Assembly: GCF_003075395.1 (NCBI RefSeq)
Contig: NZ_QDFV01000001.1
Location: 717,543-781,542, forward strand
Origin: Microbacterium sp. TPD7012
GTDB lineage: Bacteria; Actinomycetota; Actinomycetes; Actinomycetales; Microbacteriaceae
Length of the DNA: 64,000 bases
Direction of reading: 5' to 3'
Under the pieces are notes generated by a model, which had not been told where the DNA came from, did no database searches, and saw only the letters and a list, made by a program, of their open reading frames with translations. Made by a program: the position numbers and the translations under genes. Of this stretch, positions 1 to 8,776 are shown in pieces (the first letter of the stretch is position 1; every line of letters starts with the position of its first letter).

Positions 1-530
1 AGGGCCACGCGATCGCGAAGCAGCTCGGCGTTCAGCTCATCTCGAACCAGCCCCAGTACTCGATGCTGTGGCGGGTCATCGAGGGCAAGGTCGTCCCGGC
101 ATCCGAAGAGCTCGGCATCTCGCAGATCGTCTGGTCGCCGATGGCGCAGGGGGTGCTCAGCGGCAAGTACCTCCCCGGTCAGCCGGTGCCCGAGGGATCG
201 CGCGCGACCGACCCGCACAGCGGTGCCGACTTCATCAAGAGCTTCCTGCAGGACGACATCCTCACCGCCGTGCAGCGGCTCAAGCCGATCGCCGACGAGG
301 CGGGCCTCTCGATGCCGCAGCTCGCGATCGCGTGGGTGCTGCAGAACCCGAACATCGCCGCGGCGCTGGTCGGAGCATCCCGTCCGGAGCAGCTCGCCGA
401 GACGGTCAAGGCCTCGGGCGTGAAGCTCGACGCCGACACGCTCGCGGCGATCGACACGGCACTCGGCGACGCGGTCAACCGCGACGCCGAGGCCACCTAC
501 TCGGTCTCGCCGAAGCACCGCCTGACCTGA
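1..530 (+). CDS. Aldo/keto reductase, C-terminal part (5' end outside window)
   Basis: The gene enters from the left edge; the reading frame is already open at base 3 and ends at a TGA at 528-530, giving about 175 residues. The visible part carries the C-terminal half of an NADPH-dependent aldo/keto reductase barrel: 'LISNQPQYSML', then 'VWSPMAQGVLSGKY' and the cofactor-binding stretch 'NIAAALVGASRPEQL'. The last motif, with its Ser/Arg pair, binds the 2'-phosphate and adenine of NADPH in the family. The substrate cannot be told from this fragment; the closest look is to the YghZ / potassium-channel beta-subunit group. A strong bidirectional terminator follows at 539-597, so it is transcribed separately from the ABC operon that converges on it. 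Confidence 0.85.
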   Translation, partial: GHAIAKQLGVQLISNQPQYSMLWRVIEGKVVPASEELGISQIVWSPMAQGVLSGKYLPGQPVPEGSRATDPHSGADFIKSFLQDDILTAVQRLKPIADEAGLSMPQLAIAWVLQNPNIAAALVGASRPEQLAETVKASGVKLDADTLAAIDTALGDAVNRDAEATYSVSPKHRLT

Positions 531-538
531 GCCTCGCG

Positions 539-597
539 TTCCGGTCGCGAAAACGGCTCCATCCGCATGTCAGATGGAGCCGTTTCTGCGACCGGAA
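539..597. terminator. Bidirectional intrinsic terminator between convergent genes
   Basis: The arms at 539-563 and 573-597 are inverted copies of 25 bases with two mismatches around a 9-base loop. A run of A on one side and T on the other sits inside the stem (AAAACGGCTCCATC / GATGGAGCCGTTT). It lies between the stop of the aldo/keto reductase and the stop of the opposite-strand permease, so it can serve both. Confidence 0.85.
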
Positions 598-606
598 CCG
601 GCTCGA

Positions 607-1512
607 TTACTCCTTCACGGCGCCGGCCGTCAGGCCCTGCACGATCCAGCGGCTCGCGAGCGCGAACATCGCCATGGTCGGCAGGATCGTCAAGACCGCT
701 GCGGCGCTCATCGAGCCCCAGTCGATGTTGAACGTCGAGATGAAGCCGTTCAGCGCCGAGGGGACCGTGCGGTTCTCGTCGGTGTTCATCAGCACGACCG
801 ACAGGAACAGCTCGTTCCAGCAGTTCACGAAGTTGAAGATGAACGCCGCGATGATGCCGGGCGTCATGACCGGCACGAGCACCCGGAACAGGGCGCCGAG
901 GCGGGAGCATCCGTCGATCATCGCCGCCTCCTCCAGCGCATCCGGCACGTTCTCGAAGAAGCCCCGCAGCATGACGGTCGAGAACGGGATGCAGATCGCG
1001 ATGTAGACGAGGATGAGGCCGGGCTTGGTGTCGACCAGACCCAGGTCGGTCATCATCGAGTACAGCGGTCCCAGGGCGATGAACGCCGGGATCATCTGGG
1101 TGAGCAGGAACGCGATCAGCACCGCGCCCTTCCCGCGGAACTCGAAGCGGGCGATCACGTAGGCGGAGAGCAATGCGATCAGCGTGGCCACCGCGCCGGC
1201 GACGATCGCCACCAGGGCCGAGTTGCCGAGGAACACCGCGAACGAGCTCTGCTGGAACAGGTTCACATAGTTCTCGAACGAGGGCTCGCTGGGCCAGTAC
1301 TCGATCGGGAACCGGTTGATCGTGCCCGGCGACTTGATCGACGTCAGCGCGATCCAGTAGAGCGGGAAGAGCGTGATCACCAGCCAGAGCCCGAGGCCGA
1401 CGACGCGCACCACGCCGCCCGGCGTCACCCGGCGCTTCGGACGCGGAGCCCTGGCCGGGTCGGGGACGGTGAGCCGCCTGGTCTCCGTCATGGTGATTCC
1501 GGTGATGGTCAT
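607..1512 (-). CDS. Carbohydrate ABC transporter permease, MalG type
   Basis: Integral membrane subunit (301 aa) of a binding-protein-dependent sugar importer. About six hydrophobic segments are visible, and the cytoplasmic EAA loop that docks on the ATPase reads 'EEAAMIDGCSRLGALFRVLVP', with the conserved G nine residues after EAA. The C-terminus 'SRWIVQGLTAGAVKE' is typical of MalG/CUT1 permeases. The ATG at 1512 is chosen because it overlaps the stop of the upstream permease in an ATGA arrangement; the same frame stays open far upstream but that extension is antisense to nothing sensible and runs through the neighbouring genes. No ATPase gene is present, as is common in actinobacteria where one MsiK-like ATPase serves many CUT1 importers. 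The substrate is unknown. Confidence 0.93.
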   Translation of the reverse strand: MTITGITMTETRRLTVPDPARAPRPKRRVTPGGVVRVVGLGLWLVITLFPLYWIALTSIKSPGTINRFPIEYWPSEPSFENYVNLFQQSSFAVFLGNSALVAIVAGAVATLIALLSAYVIARFEFRGKGAVLIAFLLTQMIPAFIALGPLYSMMTDLGLVDTKPGLILVYIAICIPFSTVMLRGFFENVPDALEEAAMIDGCSRLGALFRVLVPVMTPGIIAAFIFNFVNCWNELFLSVVLMNTDENRTVPSALNGFISTFNIDWGSMSAAAVLTILPTMAMFALASRWIVQGLTAGAVKE

Positions 1513-2471
1513 CGCTGGGCCCTCCGCATCGCCATCAGATAGAACGCGCAGAACACGAAAAGGAACGCGACGACGATGAGGCCGATCGCGCTCGCGATGC
1601 CGTAGTTGCCCTGCTGGGTGTAGTTGATCATCCAGGTCGTGATGATGTGGGTCTGGTTCGCGGGCCCGCCGTTGGTCATGGCGTAGATGATGTCCGGGAA
1701 GTTGAAGATCCAGATCACGCGCAGCAGGATCGTGAGCAGCAGCGTCACCGCGATGTACGGGATGATGATCGAGAACAGCTGTCGCACCTTGCCGGCGCCG
1801 TCGAGGCTCGCGGCCTCCAGCATCTCGTCCGGGACGGACTGGAGCGCGGCCAGGATCATGATCGCGAAGAACGTCACGCCGTACCAGATGTTGGCGACGA
1901 TCACGGCGATCATCGCGAGCTTCGGGTCGGCGAGCCAGGGCAGCGGGGCGTCGATCAGACCGGCCTTCATGAGCAGGTCGTTGACGACGCCGAACTCGGC
2001 GTTGAACATCCAGCGGAACAGCATCCCGATGAGGAATCCGGAGACCGCCCACGGGAAGAACACGAGGGCCTGGTAGAGCCCGCGGAAGCGGAACCGCTTG
2101 CGCAGGGCGAGGGCGATGAGGAAGCCGATCACCAGCTGCGGGACGAGGGAGCCGACCACCCAGAGGATCGAGTTCCACGCCACGACGGGGAACGCCGGAT
2201 CCTGGAACACCGCGACGAAGTTGTCGAAGCCGACGAACGGGGTCGACGTGAGGTCCCAGAGGTTCCAGTCGTGGAAGGCCATGCGGGCGCCCTGCAGCAT
2301 CGGCCAGTACGTGAACCAGCACACGAAGACGATCGCCGGGGCCATGAAGGCCAGGAGCGTCAGCGCGTGCCGGCCGCGGAACGGCCGGCGCCGGGGGCCG
2401 GGGGAGGCCCCGCCGGCGGCTTCTTTCGAAGCCGTGCCGACGGAACCTCCCTCGCGAGCGGTCAGGGCCAC
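1509..2471 (-). CDS. Carbohydrate ABC transporter permease, MalF type
   Basis: Second membrane subunit (320 aa) of the same importer. The N-terminal 30 residues are hydrophilic; the first membrane helix is near residues 37-57 ('LLAFMAPAIVFVCWFTYW'). The EAA loop reads 'LEAASLDGAGKVRQLFSIIIP', as expected for a CUT1 MalF-type permease. It ends with a 4-base overlap onto the MalG-type gene and begins 3 bases after the stop of the binding protein, so binding protein, MalF and MalG are translated from one message in that order. Confidence 0.93.
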   Translation of the reverse strand: MALTAREGGSVGTASKEAAGGASPGPRRRPFRGRHALTLLAFMAPAIVFVCWFTYWPMLQGARMAFHDWNLWDLTSTPFVGFDNFVAVFQDPAFPVVAWNSILWVVGSLVPQLVIGFLIALALRKRFRFRGLYQALVFFPWAVSGFLIGMLFRWMFNAEFGVVNDLLMKAGLIDAPLPWLADPKLAMIAVIVANIWYGVTFFAIMILAALQSVPDEMLEAASLDGAGKVRQLFSIIIPYIAVTLLLTILLRVIWIFNFPDIIYAMTNGGPANQTHIITTWMINYTQQGNYGIASAIGLIVVAFLFVFCAFYLMAMRRAQR

Positions 2472-2474
2472 GGG

Positions 2475-3785
2475 TCAGCCCTTCTCCGCGGCGTACTTCT
2501 CCGTCCAGAAGGCGTCCCAGGATGCCAGCAGATCGCTCGTCGACATGTTGCCGAGCAGCACGTTCTGCACATCCTGGTCGGACTTCTGGATCCACTCGGT
2601 CCACCAGCTGACGCCGCGCGGCTGGCGCACGTTGACGTAGGTGTCCGGGTCTTCCGTCATGGTGACGTAGCTCGTCCACGGGCCGGTGGAGTAGAAGTCG
2701 TCGTCCGCCGCTTCGGTGATGATCGGCACGAGGCTGTTCGCCTGCGCGAACTCGGTCGCGGGCTCGGCGGACGAGAGGAACTCGACGAGCTTCACCGCCG
2801 CCTCCTTGTTCTCGCTCGCCTCGGCGACGCCCCATCCGGCCACGGCCAGCGGCTGCGCGGCCTTGCCCGACGGGCCCACGAGGAGCGGAGCGGTGTCCCA
2901 CTGGTCCTCGGTGAGGTTCGAGTCCTGGACCGTCGCGATGACCTCGGGGTCCTGCAGCAGGAACGCCGTGGTGCCGTTCGTGAATCCGGCGACCATCTCG
3001 GGGTAGCCCCACGACACGGCCGAGGGCGGCGATGCCTTCTCGAAGAGGGCGAAGTAGTCGTCGACGGCGTCCTGCGCCTCGGGCGCCGCGAAGATCGTCG
3101 AGCCGTCCTTCATCAGGAAGGCGTCGTCGACGTTCAGATCGTCGATCGTGTACGCCTCGATGGCGGCGACCACGTTGCTGTTCGCGTTCGGGCCGCCGCG
3201 GAAGGCGTAGCCGTAGACGTTGTTCGACGGGTCCTGGATCGCGCTCGCCTGCTCGAGCAGGTCTTCCCAGCTCTTCGGCGGACCGTCGAAGCCGGCCTTC
3301 TCGACGAGGTCGGTGCGGTAGAACAGCGACAGGCCGTAGAAGCCGTACGGGACGAAGTAGCTGTTGCCGTCTTCTGCGACCGACGCGGACTTGGCGTTGT
3401 CGGTCAGGGCGTCCCAGCCGTCCCACTTCTCCAGGTCGTCGCCGAGGTCGTACAGCCAGCCGTTGTTGGCGAACGGTCCGACCGTGATGTCGCGCACCTC
3501 GAGGAGGTCGACGCCCTTGCCGGACTGCAGCATCTGCTGGATCTTCTGGTCGGCCTGCTCGGTGGGCGGCGAGACCAGGTTGACCTTGATCTTCGGGTTC
3601 TCCTTCTCGAACTCGTCGAGGAGTCCGCGGATGAGGTCGGTGCGCGCCGGGTTGGTCAGGCTCTCGACCATCTGCAGGGTGACGGTCCCGTCGGCGGACG
3701 GGCCGCCGCCGGCGGAGCAGCCGGTGAGCGCGAGGACGGCGACGGTGCCGACTCCCGCCGCTGTCGTCAAGATCTTGTTCTTCAC
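2475..3785 (-). CDS. Extracellular solute-binding protein (family 1), lipoprotein
   Basis: Surface lipoprotein (436 aa) that captures the substrate for the two permeases downstream. A signal peptide ends in the lipobox 'LTGC' with the lipidated Cys at residue 23, followed by a Gly/Ser linker. The body has the usual family 1 features, 'LLDEFEKENPKIKVNLV' near the start and a Trp-rich C-terminal end ('SWWTEWIQKSDQDV'). The start is a GTG preceded by GAGAGG. The substrate cannot be inferred; the aminotransferase gene directly upstream in the same orientation (33-base gap) hints at an amino-containing or aminated compound, but that is a guess. Confidence 0.9.
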   Translation of the reverse strand: MKNKILTTAAGVGTVAVLALTGCSAGGGPSADGTVTLQMVESLTNPARTDLIRGLLDEFEKENPKIKVNLVSPPTEQADQKIQQMLQSGKGVDLLEVRDITVGPFANNGWLYDLGDDLEKWDGWDALTDNAKSASVAEDGNSYFVPYGFYGLSLFYRTDLVEKAGFDGPPKSWEDLLEQASAIQDPSNNVYGYAFRGGPNANSNVVAAIEAYTIDDLNVDDAFLMKDGSTIFAAPEAQDAVDDYFALFEKASPPSAVSWGYPEMVAGFTNGTTAFLLQDPEVIATVQDSNLTEDQWDTAPLLVGPSGKAAQPLAVAGWGVAEASENKEAAVKLVEFLSSAEPATEFAQANSLVPIITEAADDDFYSTGPWTSYVTMTEDPDTYVNVRQPRGVSWWTEWIQKSDQDVQNVLLGNMSTSDLLASWDAFWTEKYAAEKG

Positions 3786-3818
3786 GATGTGCCTCTCAGT
3801 TGGTGTTTCGGGTGGGGG

Positions 3819-5054
3819 TCAGGGGATGATGACGGATGCCGCGGGCCGGATGCCGGCACGCTGGAGGATCTGCGGGATGCAGCGCTCCACGAACGCCTCG
3901 AAGTCGGATGCCTCGGAGTAGAGGTGCGCCGACAGGCGGAAGTAGCCGATGCCGCGGAAGCTGGTGAACGCGGTCTCGACCCCGGTCAGGTCGAGCAGGT
4001 CCATGCGCAGGGCGTCGGCCTCCTCCCGCGTGGCGCCGAGGCCGAGGGGGAGGCGGACGAGTCGCATCGACGGAACGGGTGAGGGGAGCGGGGTGAGGGG
4101 CTCCTCGTCGGCGTAGGGGCGGAAGCCCTCGGCGATGATCTCAGCGCCGGCATCCGCGAGCACCGCCATCGTCTCGCGCGCACGCTGCCAGCCGTACTCG
4201 CTCTCGACGAAGTCGATGGCGGCGGGGGTGGCGAGGTAGGTCGTCGCGTCGATCGTGCCCTGCGTGTCGAAGCGCGTCGGGTACGACTCCTGCGCCGCCC
4301 ACGAGTCGATCAGGGGCCAGAGCTCTTCGCGGTCGTGCGTCTCTGTCACGAGCAGCGCCGAGCCGCGCGGAGCGCAGGGCCACTTGTGCAGGTTGCCGAA
4401 CCACCAGTCGCCGCCGGCGACGGCTGCGGCATCCGCGACGAGGCCGGGGGCGTGGGCGCCGTCGACGAGCGTGCGCACTCCGCGGTCGGCTGCGAGTTCG
4501 GCGATGCGTCGGGTCGGCAGCAGCCGGGCGGTCGGGGAGGTGATCTGATCGACGACGATGAGCTTCGTGCGCGGGGTGAGGGCAGCGGCGAACAGCTCGA
4601 CGATCTCGTCGTCGGAGCCCAGCAGCGGGAGCTCGACGACCCGCACGGTCGCGCCGAAGCGGCGGGCGAGGCGCTGCGCCCCCATCGTGATCGCGCCGTA
4701 GCCCTGATCGGTGACGAGGATCTCGTCTCCGCTCTCGAGGCGGAGCGCGTTGTAGACGACGGTGGCAGCGGCGGAGGCGTTCGGCACGAAGGCACTGTCC
4801 TCGGGGCGAGCGCCCACGAACGGGGCGGTCAGCTCCCGGGCGGCGCGCACGCGCTCGGCGATGCGGGGGAACCACTCGACCGGGCTCAGATCCGCCTTGC
4901 GGCGCAGCGCGTCCTGCTGCTCGACGACGGCGGTGGGGACGGCGCCGAACGAGCCGTGGTTGAGGTGGATGATCGCCGGATCCAGGGGCCAGGCATCCCG
5001 CGCACGGTCGAACGACCTCAGTCGGAGCGGGGCGGGGAAACCGGTGGCCTGCAT
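3819..5054 (-). CDS. Class V aminotransferase-fold PLP enzyme (isopenicillin-N-epimerase-like)
   Basis: Fold-type I, PLP-dependent enzyme of 411 aa. The N-terminal signature 'HLNHGSFGAVP' (residues 30-40), the PLP-pyridine Asp in 'VDGAHAPG' (D198) and the Schiff-base Lys in 'NLHKWPCAPRG' (K224) are all present. This set is typical of the isopenicillin N epimerase / cysteine-desulfurase-like branch; those names cover many unrelated reactions, so no reaction is claimed. It is the first gene of a likely four-gene transcript with the sugar ABC importer and is divergent from a FadR-type regulator. A ribosome site (GAGGA) sits a few bases before the ATG at 5054. Confidence 0.85.
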   Translation of the reverse strand: MQATGFPAPLRLRSFDRARDAWPLDPAIIHLNHGSFGAVPTAVVEQQDALRRKADLSPVEWFPRIAERVRAARELTAPFVGARPEDSAFVPNASAAATVVYNALRLESGDEILVTDQGYGAITMGAQRLARRFGATVRVVELPLLGSDDEIVELFAAALTPRTKLIVVDQITSPTARLLPTRRIAELAADRGVRTLVDGAHAPGLVADAAAVAGGDWWFGNLHKWPCAPRGSALLVTETHDREELWPLIDSWAAQESYPTRFDTQGTIDATTYLATPAAIDFVESEYGWQRARETMAVLADAGAEIIAEGFRPYADEEPLTPLPSPVPSMRLVRLPLGLGATREEADALRMDLLDLTGVETAFTSFRGIGYFRLSAHLYSEASDFEAFVERCIPQILQRAGIRPAASVIIP

Positions 5055-5217
5055 GGGTCCTCTTCAACACGTCGGGGGGAGTTGTTGCACAACTTTGCCA
5101 CACAGGTCGATAGATCACCAGAAATCACGCACAATTTAATAAAGTCGTCATACAAGTTGGTTGCGCGATCGGCATCCGACAGACTCACAGGAGATCCGGG
5201 TGCCAGAGAGGAACACG
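5055..5217. promoter_or_regulatory. Divergent promoter region with AT-rich core
   Basis: The 163 bases between the aminotransferase and the FadR-type gene hold the only AT-rich stretch nearby (about 5125-5160). A small inverted repeat, GTTG-TTGCA-CAAC, is at 5081-5093. Either could be the operator of the adjacent regulator; no second copy is available here to test it. Confidence 0.4.
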
Positions 5218-5910
5218 ATGAGCGCGTTGGACAAAGCGCTGCACGGGCTGCGGGCGCTCATCGCCGACGGTGCCCTGCGGCCGGGGGACAGACTGCCCAG
5301 CGAGGGCGAGCTCTGCGAACGGCTCGGCGTCTCTCGCGGATCACTCCGCGAGGCGATCCGCACGCTCGGCGCCCTCGGCGTGCTGGAGACCCGGCACGGG
5401 TCCGGCAGCTACGTCAGCGAGCTGCGCGCCGCCGACCTCATCGGCAGCCTGTCGCTGACCGTGGGGCTTCTGCCCATGGCGGGAGTGCTCGAGCTCACCG
5501 AGCTGCGGCGCGTGCTCGAACCGCACGCTGCTGCGCTCGCCGCGGCGCGTATCGATGAAGAGACCGTGGAGAAGCTCGATGCGCTCCTCGGCGAGATCGA
5601 GGTCAGCGACGACTTCGAGGATCACTCGCGACTCGACCACGAGTTCCACATGACGATCTCGAAGGTCGCCAGCAACGACGCCCTCACCAGCCTGATCGAC
5701 GTGCTCCGGTCGCGCTCGCGCGCCTATCGGATCCACGATGTGCACGATGCGGCCGAGCTCAAGCTGCATTCGGATGCCGGGCACCGCGCGATCCTCCGCG
5801 GTCTCGCCGCGGCCGATCCGGTGGCGGCCTCTGCGGCGGCGTCATCGCATGTCGCGTACACCGAGTACTGGGTGCGCAAGTACACCGAGGTGGACGAGCA
5901 GGCTGAATGA
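5218..5910 (+). CDS. FadR-subfamily GntR transcriptional regulator
   Basis: DNA-binding repressor or activator of 230 aa. Residues 1-70 form a GntR winged helix-turn-helix ('PSEGELCERLGVSRGSLREAIRTL' core and the wing 'RHGSGSYV'), and the remainder is an all-helical FCD ligand-binding domain with 'ELRRVLEPHAAALAA' and a conserved 'DHEFHMTI' stretch that usually holds metal-binding Asp/His residues. I choose ATG 5218, which has GAGAGGA at a good distance; an upstream GTG at 5200 with CAGGAG is the alternative. Being divergent from the aminotransferase-importer operon it most likely controls that operon, probably in response to a carboxylate or sugar acid as is usual for FCD proteins. Confidence 0.9.
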   Translation: MSALDKALHGLRALIADGALRPGDRLPSEGELCERLGVSRGSLREAIRTLGALGVLETRHGSGSYVSELRAADLIGSLSLTVGLLPMAGVLELTELRRVLEPHAAALAAARIDEETVEKLDALLGEIEVSDDFEDHSRLDHEFHMTISKVASNDALTSLIDVLRSRSRAYRIHDVHDAAELKLHSDAGHRAILRGLAAADPVAASAAASSHVAYTEYWVRKYTEVDEQAE

Positions 5911-5919
5911 GACAGTCGA

Positions 5920-6006
5920 CGTCCCGATCTGCGGATGTCGTCCCGATCTGCGGAGGATTCTGACCGATCCGTGAGCTGATCGGGTCACGGTCAGCAGATC
6001 GGGACG
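5920..6006. repeat. Hairpin with direct and inverted copies of a 13-base word
   Basis: The word CGTCCCGATCTGC occurs at 5920-5932 and again at about 5939-5951; its inverse GCAGATCGGGACG is at 5994-6006. A second pairing inside (CTGACCG at about 5960 and CGGTCAG near 5988-5994) lengthens the stem. It lies between convergent genes and could act as a terminator for both, with a choice between the two left arms. Confidence 0.7.
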
Positions 6007-6013
6007 CAGGCGG

Positions 6014-6529
6014 TCAGGCGAGGGTGATGTCGACCTGGATCTCGGCGGCGATGCGCTCGAGGTCGGCGCGCAGCGCGTCGAGATCGACCGTCGCCGGAAC
6101 GCGCGCGGTGACGGATGCCTCGAACAGGCGACCGCCGGCCATCGCGGCATCCCGGGTCTCGGTCGCCAGCTCCTCGATGCTCAGGGCGTGCTGACTCAGC
6201 ACCGTCGAGATCTCGCGGACGATGCCGTGGCGGTCGTTGCCGAGCACCTGGATCGTCAGGAGCTGCTCGTCGTCGAGATCGGCGGCGGGGGTGCCCGTGA
6301 GCACGGCGAGGGTCAACAGGCCCTGGCCCTGCAGCGAGCGCAGCGCGGTCTGGAGCTCGGGCGCGCGGTCTTCGGCGACGGACACCTCGATCACGCCCGC
6401 AAACGTGCCGGCGAGTTCTGCCAGCGAGCTGTTCTCCCAGTTGCCGCCGTGCGCATCGACGACATCGGCGACAGCGGCCACGAGGCCCGGACGGTCTGCA
6501 CCCGCGACGGTGAGGATCAGAGTGGTCAT
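6014..6529 (-). CDS. Double ACT-domain protein (GcvR-like)
   Basis: Small cytosolic protein (171 aa) built of two ACT domains: one from about residue 3 ('LILTVAGADRPGLVAAVADVV') and one from about residue 90 ('LLTIQVLGNDRHGIVREISTVL'). ACT domains bind amino acids; the pair with no other domain is the architecture of GcvR, the glycine-cleavage regulator of enteric bacteria, but in actinobacteria the partner is unknown. It is a lone gene between convergent and same-strand neighbours, with a repeat element behind its start. Confidence 0.85.
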   Translation of the reverse strand: MTTLILTVAGADRPGLVAAVADVVDAHGGNWENSSLAELAGTFAGVIEVSVAEDRAPELQTALRSLQGQGLLTLAVLTGTPAADLDDEQLLTIQVLGNDRHGIVREISTVLSQHALSIEELATETRDAAMAGGRLFEASVTARVPATVDLDALRADLERIAAEIQVDITLA

Positions 6530-6567
6530 GCCGCCAGCGTAGCCCGATCGGCCATCGCCGAAGGGCT

Positions 6568-6612
6568 GGGTCGCTGAGCCTGCGCGGGCCCCTTCGACAA
6601 GCTCAGGGACCC
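6568..6612. repeat. Interspersed inverted-repeat element (copy 1)
   Basis: The pair GGGTCGCTGAGCCTG (6568-6582) and CTTCGACAAGCTCAGGGACCC (about 6592-6612) is a degenerate copy of an element seen again at 14343, 46123 and 60050. Two direct copies of CCAGGGGTGCGGGAG follow at 6611-6625 and 6634-6648. Confidence 0.75.
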
Positions 6613-6669
6613 AGGGGTGCGGGAGTCATGGCCCCAGGGGTGCGGGAGCCGGGGAGCCGGGGGTACGGG

Positions 6670-7728
6670 TCAGTCGGCCCAGACGCCCGTCTCGAGAAAG
6701 GCGTCCAGACGTGCGCGGTGTGGCGTGAGATCCCAGCCCTGGGCGGCGACCCACTCGTCGGAGTAGTAGGTGCCGGCGTAGCGGATGCCGCTGTCGCAGA
6801 TGAGTGTCACGACGCTGCCGGTCTCGCCGGCCGCCCGCATCCGGGCGATGAGCTGGAACGCGCCGTAGAGGTTGGTGCCCGTCGACCCGCCCGCCCAGTG
6901 CAGGGTGCGTGCGCGCAGCATCCGGATCGCGGCGATCGAACCCGCATCCGGCACCCGGATCATCTCGTCGATCACGCTCGGCACGAACGACGGCTCGACG
7001 CGGGGCCGTCCGATGCCCTCGATGCGGCTCGGTCGTCCGGCGGGGGCGTCGACGGTGCCGGCCCAGCCGTCGTAGAACGCCGAGCCCTCCGGGTCGACCA
7101 CGGCGATCTGCGTCTCGTGCCGACGGTACTTCACGTACCGTCCGAAGGTCGCACTCGTGCCGCCGGTGCCGGCGCCCACGACGATCCAGCGGGGGATCGG
7201 ATGCCTCTCCTGGGAGAGCTGGCTGAACACGCTCTCCGCGATGTTGTTGTTGCCGCGCCAGTCGGTCGCCCGCTCGGCGAACGTGAACTGGTCGAGGTAG
7301 TGGCCGTGGCAGTCCGAGGCGAGACGCTGAGCTTCGGGCGACATGTCCTCCGCGCGGTCGACGAAGTGGCACCGTCCGCCGTAGAACTCGATGAGGTCGA
7401 TCTTCTCCTGGCTGGTGGAACGCGGCACGACGGTGACGAACGGCAGTCCCAGCATCCGCGCGAAGTACGCCTCCGAGACCGCGGTCGACCCGCTCGACGA
7501 CTCGACGAGCGTCGTGTTCTCGTGGATGCGTCCGTTGACGAGCCCGTAGAGCAGGAGCGAGCGGGCCAGGCGGTGCTTGAGGGAACCGGTCGGATGCACC
7601 GACTCGTCCTTCAGATACAGATCGATGCCCCACTCCGGCGGCAGCGGGAACAGATGCAGGTGCGTGTCGGCGCTGCGATTGGCATCGGCTTCCAGCAGGG
7701 CGATCGCGGTGCTGGTCCAGGAGGTCAC
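6670..7728 (-). CDS. PLP-dependent cysteine synthase-fold enzyme, probable L-cysteine desulfhydrase (Cds1-like)
   Basis: Fold-type II PLP enzyme of 352 aa. The Schiff-base Lys is in '[11 protein letters not shown]' (K51), the Asn/Ser substrate loop is '[12 protein letters not shown]', and the phosphate-binding Gly loop is '[14 protein letters not shown]'. The overall pattern matches the cysteine synthase family member described as cysteine desulfhydrase Cds1 in mycobacteria, which splits cysteine to pyruvate, ammonia and sulfide; O-acetylserine sulfhydrylase cannot be excluded. The start is taken as GTG 7728 because a longer frame would run into the upstream gene; the protein then begins '[17 protein letters not shown]', which suits the family. 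Confidence 0.82.
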   Translation of the reverse strand: MTSWTSTAIALLEADANRSADTHLHLFPLPPEWGIDLYLKDESVHPTGSLKHRLARSLLLYGLVNGRIHENTTLVESSSGSTAVSEAYFARMLGLPFVTVVPRSTSQEKIDLIEFYGGRCHFVDRAEDMSPEAQRLASDCHGHYLDQFTFAERATDWRGNNNIAESVFSQLSQERHPIPRWIVVGAGTGGTSATFGRYVKYRRHETQIAVVDPEGSAFYDGWAGTVDAPAGRPSRIEGIGRPRVEPSFVPSVIDEMIRVPDAGSIAAIRMLRARTLHWAGGSTGTNLYGAFQLIARMRAAGETGSVVTLICDSGIRYAGTYYSDEWVAAQGWDLTPHRARLDAFLETGVWAD

Positions 7729-7750
7729 GGATCGAGCGTAACGCGCCCGC

Positions 7751-8521
7751 TCACTTGTCGGTGTAGCCGCCTTCGCCGGTCTCGCCGTCATAGGTGAAGA
7801 CCTTGTCCTCGAGGGTGATCTTTATGTCGTCGCCGAGCGGCTGCTGCGCGAGCAGGCGCTCCTCGAGCATTGCCATGCGTTCGTCGTACTCCTGCGCCTG
7901 CTGTTCGTCGATCCCCCAGATCGTCGCGACCTTCATGTCGGTCATCAGATACAGGAACGCCGAGACGGCGGTGCGGTTGTACTCGGTGTCGGGGATCGTC
8001 TGCCAGAGCGCGCCGGAGTCGCGCAGGCGCTTGTACTCATCGATCTTCGCCGCGAGCCGGTCCGCGATCCCCGAGGCGTCGGCGTCAGGGCCGGCAGGCT
8101 CGTCGTCGGACGGCTGGTCGTGGGAGGGGGCATCCGGCTCTTCGGCGAACGCGCTTGGGCTCGGTACCGGGATCGGCGGGGAAGCCTCGTCCGACCCGCG
8201 GACGAGGAACCCGACGAGCACGGCGACGCCGACGACCGCGAAGATGACGAGACCGCCGACCACGGCCAGCACGATGCCGAGGGTGTTCGAGGACTTCGCC
8301 GGGGCAGGTGCCGGGTACGCGGATGCGGGAGCGGATGCCGGGTGGCCGCCCGCGGTCGCGTAGGGCGGCAGAGGTGCGGCGGAGGGTCCGGGAGGAACGG
8401 GAGCGCTCACCGGTGGCGCGAGCGGGACGACGGGCGGGAAACTCGGAGCGCGGCCGCCGGCATCCACAGGTGGAGGCGGAATGACGTCGTCTGGTTCTGC
8501 CCCCGTCTGCGCGTCTGTCAT
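7751..8521 (-). CDS. Proline-rich single-pass membrane protein of unknown function
   Basis: A 256-aa protein with a disordered Pro/Ala-rich cytoplasmic head (residues 12-75, several PPP and PAP runs), one membrane helix at about residues 80-107 ('[20 protein letters not shown]'), an acidic Ser/Pro/Asp linker and a folded C-terminal part from about 150 ('[21 protein letters not shown]'). Such Pro-rich N-terminal heads followed by one helix are common in actinobacterial envelope proteins. No domain is recognised and no function is proposed. It shares its strand with the cysteine enzyme 22 bases downstream, which may be co-transcribed. Confidence 0.75.
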   Translation of the reverse strand: MTDAQTGAEPDDVIPPPPVDAGGRAPSFPPVVPLAPPVSAPVPPGPSAAPLPPYATAGGHPASAPASAYPAPAPAKSSNTLGIVLAVVGGLVIFAVVGVAVLVGFLVRGSDEASPPIPVPSPSAFAEEPDAPSHDQPSDDEPAGPDADASGIADRLAAKIDEYKRLRDSGALWQTIPDTEYNRTAVSAFLYLMTDMKVATIWGIDEQQAQEYDERMAMLEERLLAQQPLGDDIKITLEDKVFTYDGETGEGGYTDK

Positions 8522-8776
8522 CGTTCTCCCCCTGGATCGAAAGCACCTGCCGGATGCCCTCTCCGAAAGGTAGTCGTTTCCGTCATCGACCGTGCGGGCA
8601 GATCTGCTCAGGTGGTCATGCTGTCGGGAGAATCTTCGCCACCATCCGCGACGTGCAGGAGAGATCGTCAGTCGTGCGCGGGCCGCTCGGGGCCCAGGGG
8701 CCTGCTGATTGCTCCCCGGCGGCGTCGTCTTGTCGCGCGGTTCGTCGGTACTCGGGATGACCGCGACAGACCCTCT

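Noticed and set aside
607-3426. A 939-codon open frame on the minus strand covering three transporter genes
   Set aside because: Only its last 301 codons make a recognisable protein (MalG-type permease). The rest is Arg/Pro-rich sequence in a shifted frame of real genes, as expected from high GC.
5161-5217. TTG start at 5161 for the FadR-type regulator
   Set aside because: No ribosome site and extra non-conserved residues; ATG 5218 has a good site and begins at the winged helix.
8522-8776. A small gene in the 255-base gap before the GntR gene
   Set aside because: Short frames exist but none has a start with a ribosome site or sensible composition; I see nothing else there.
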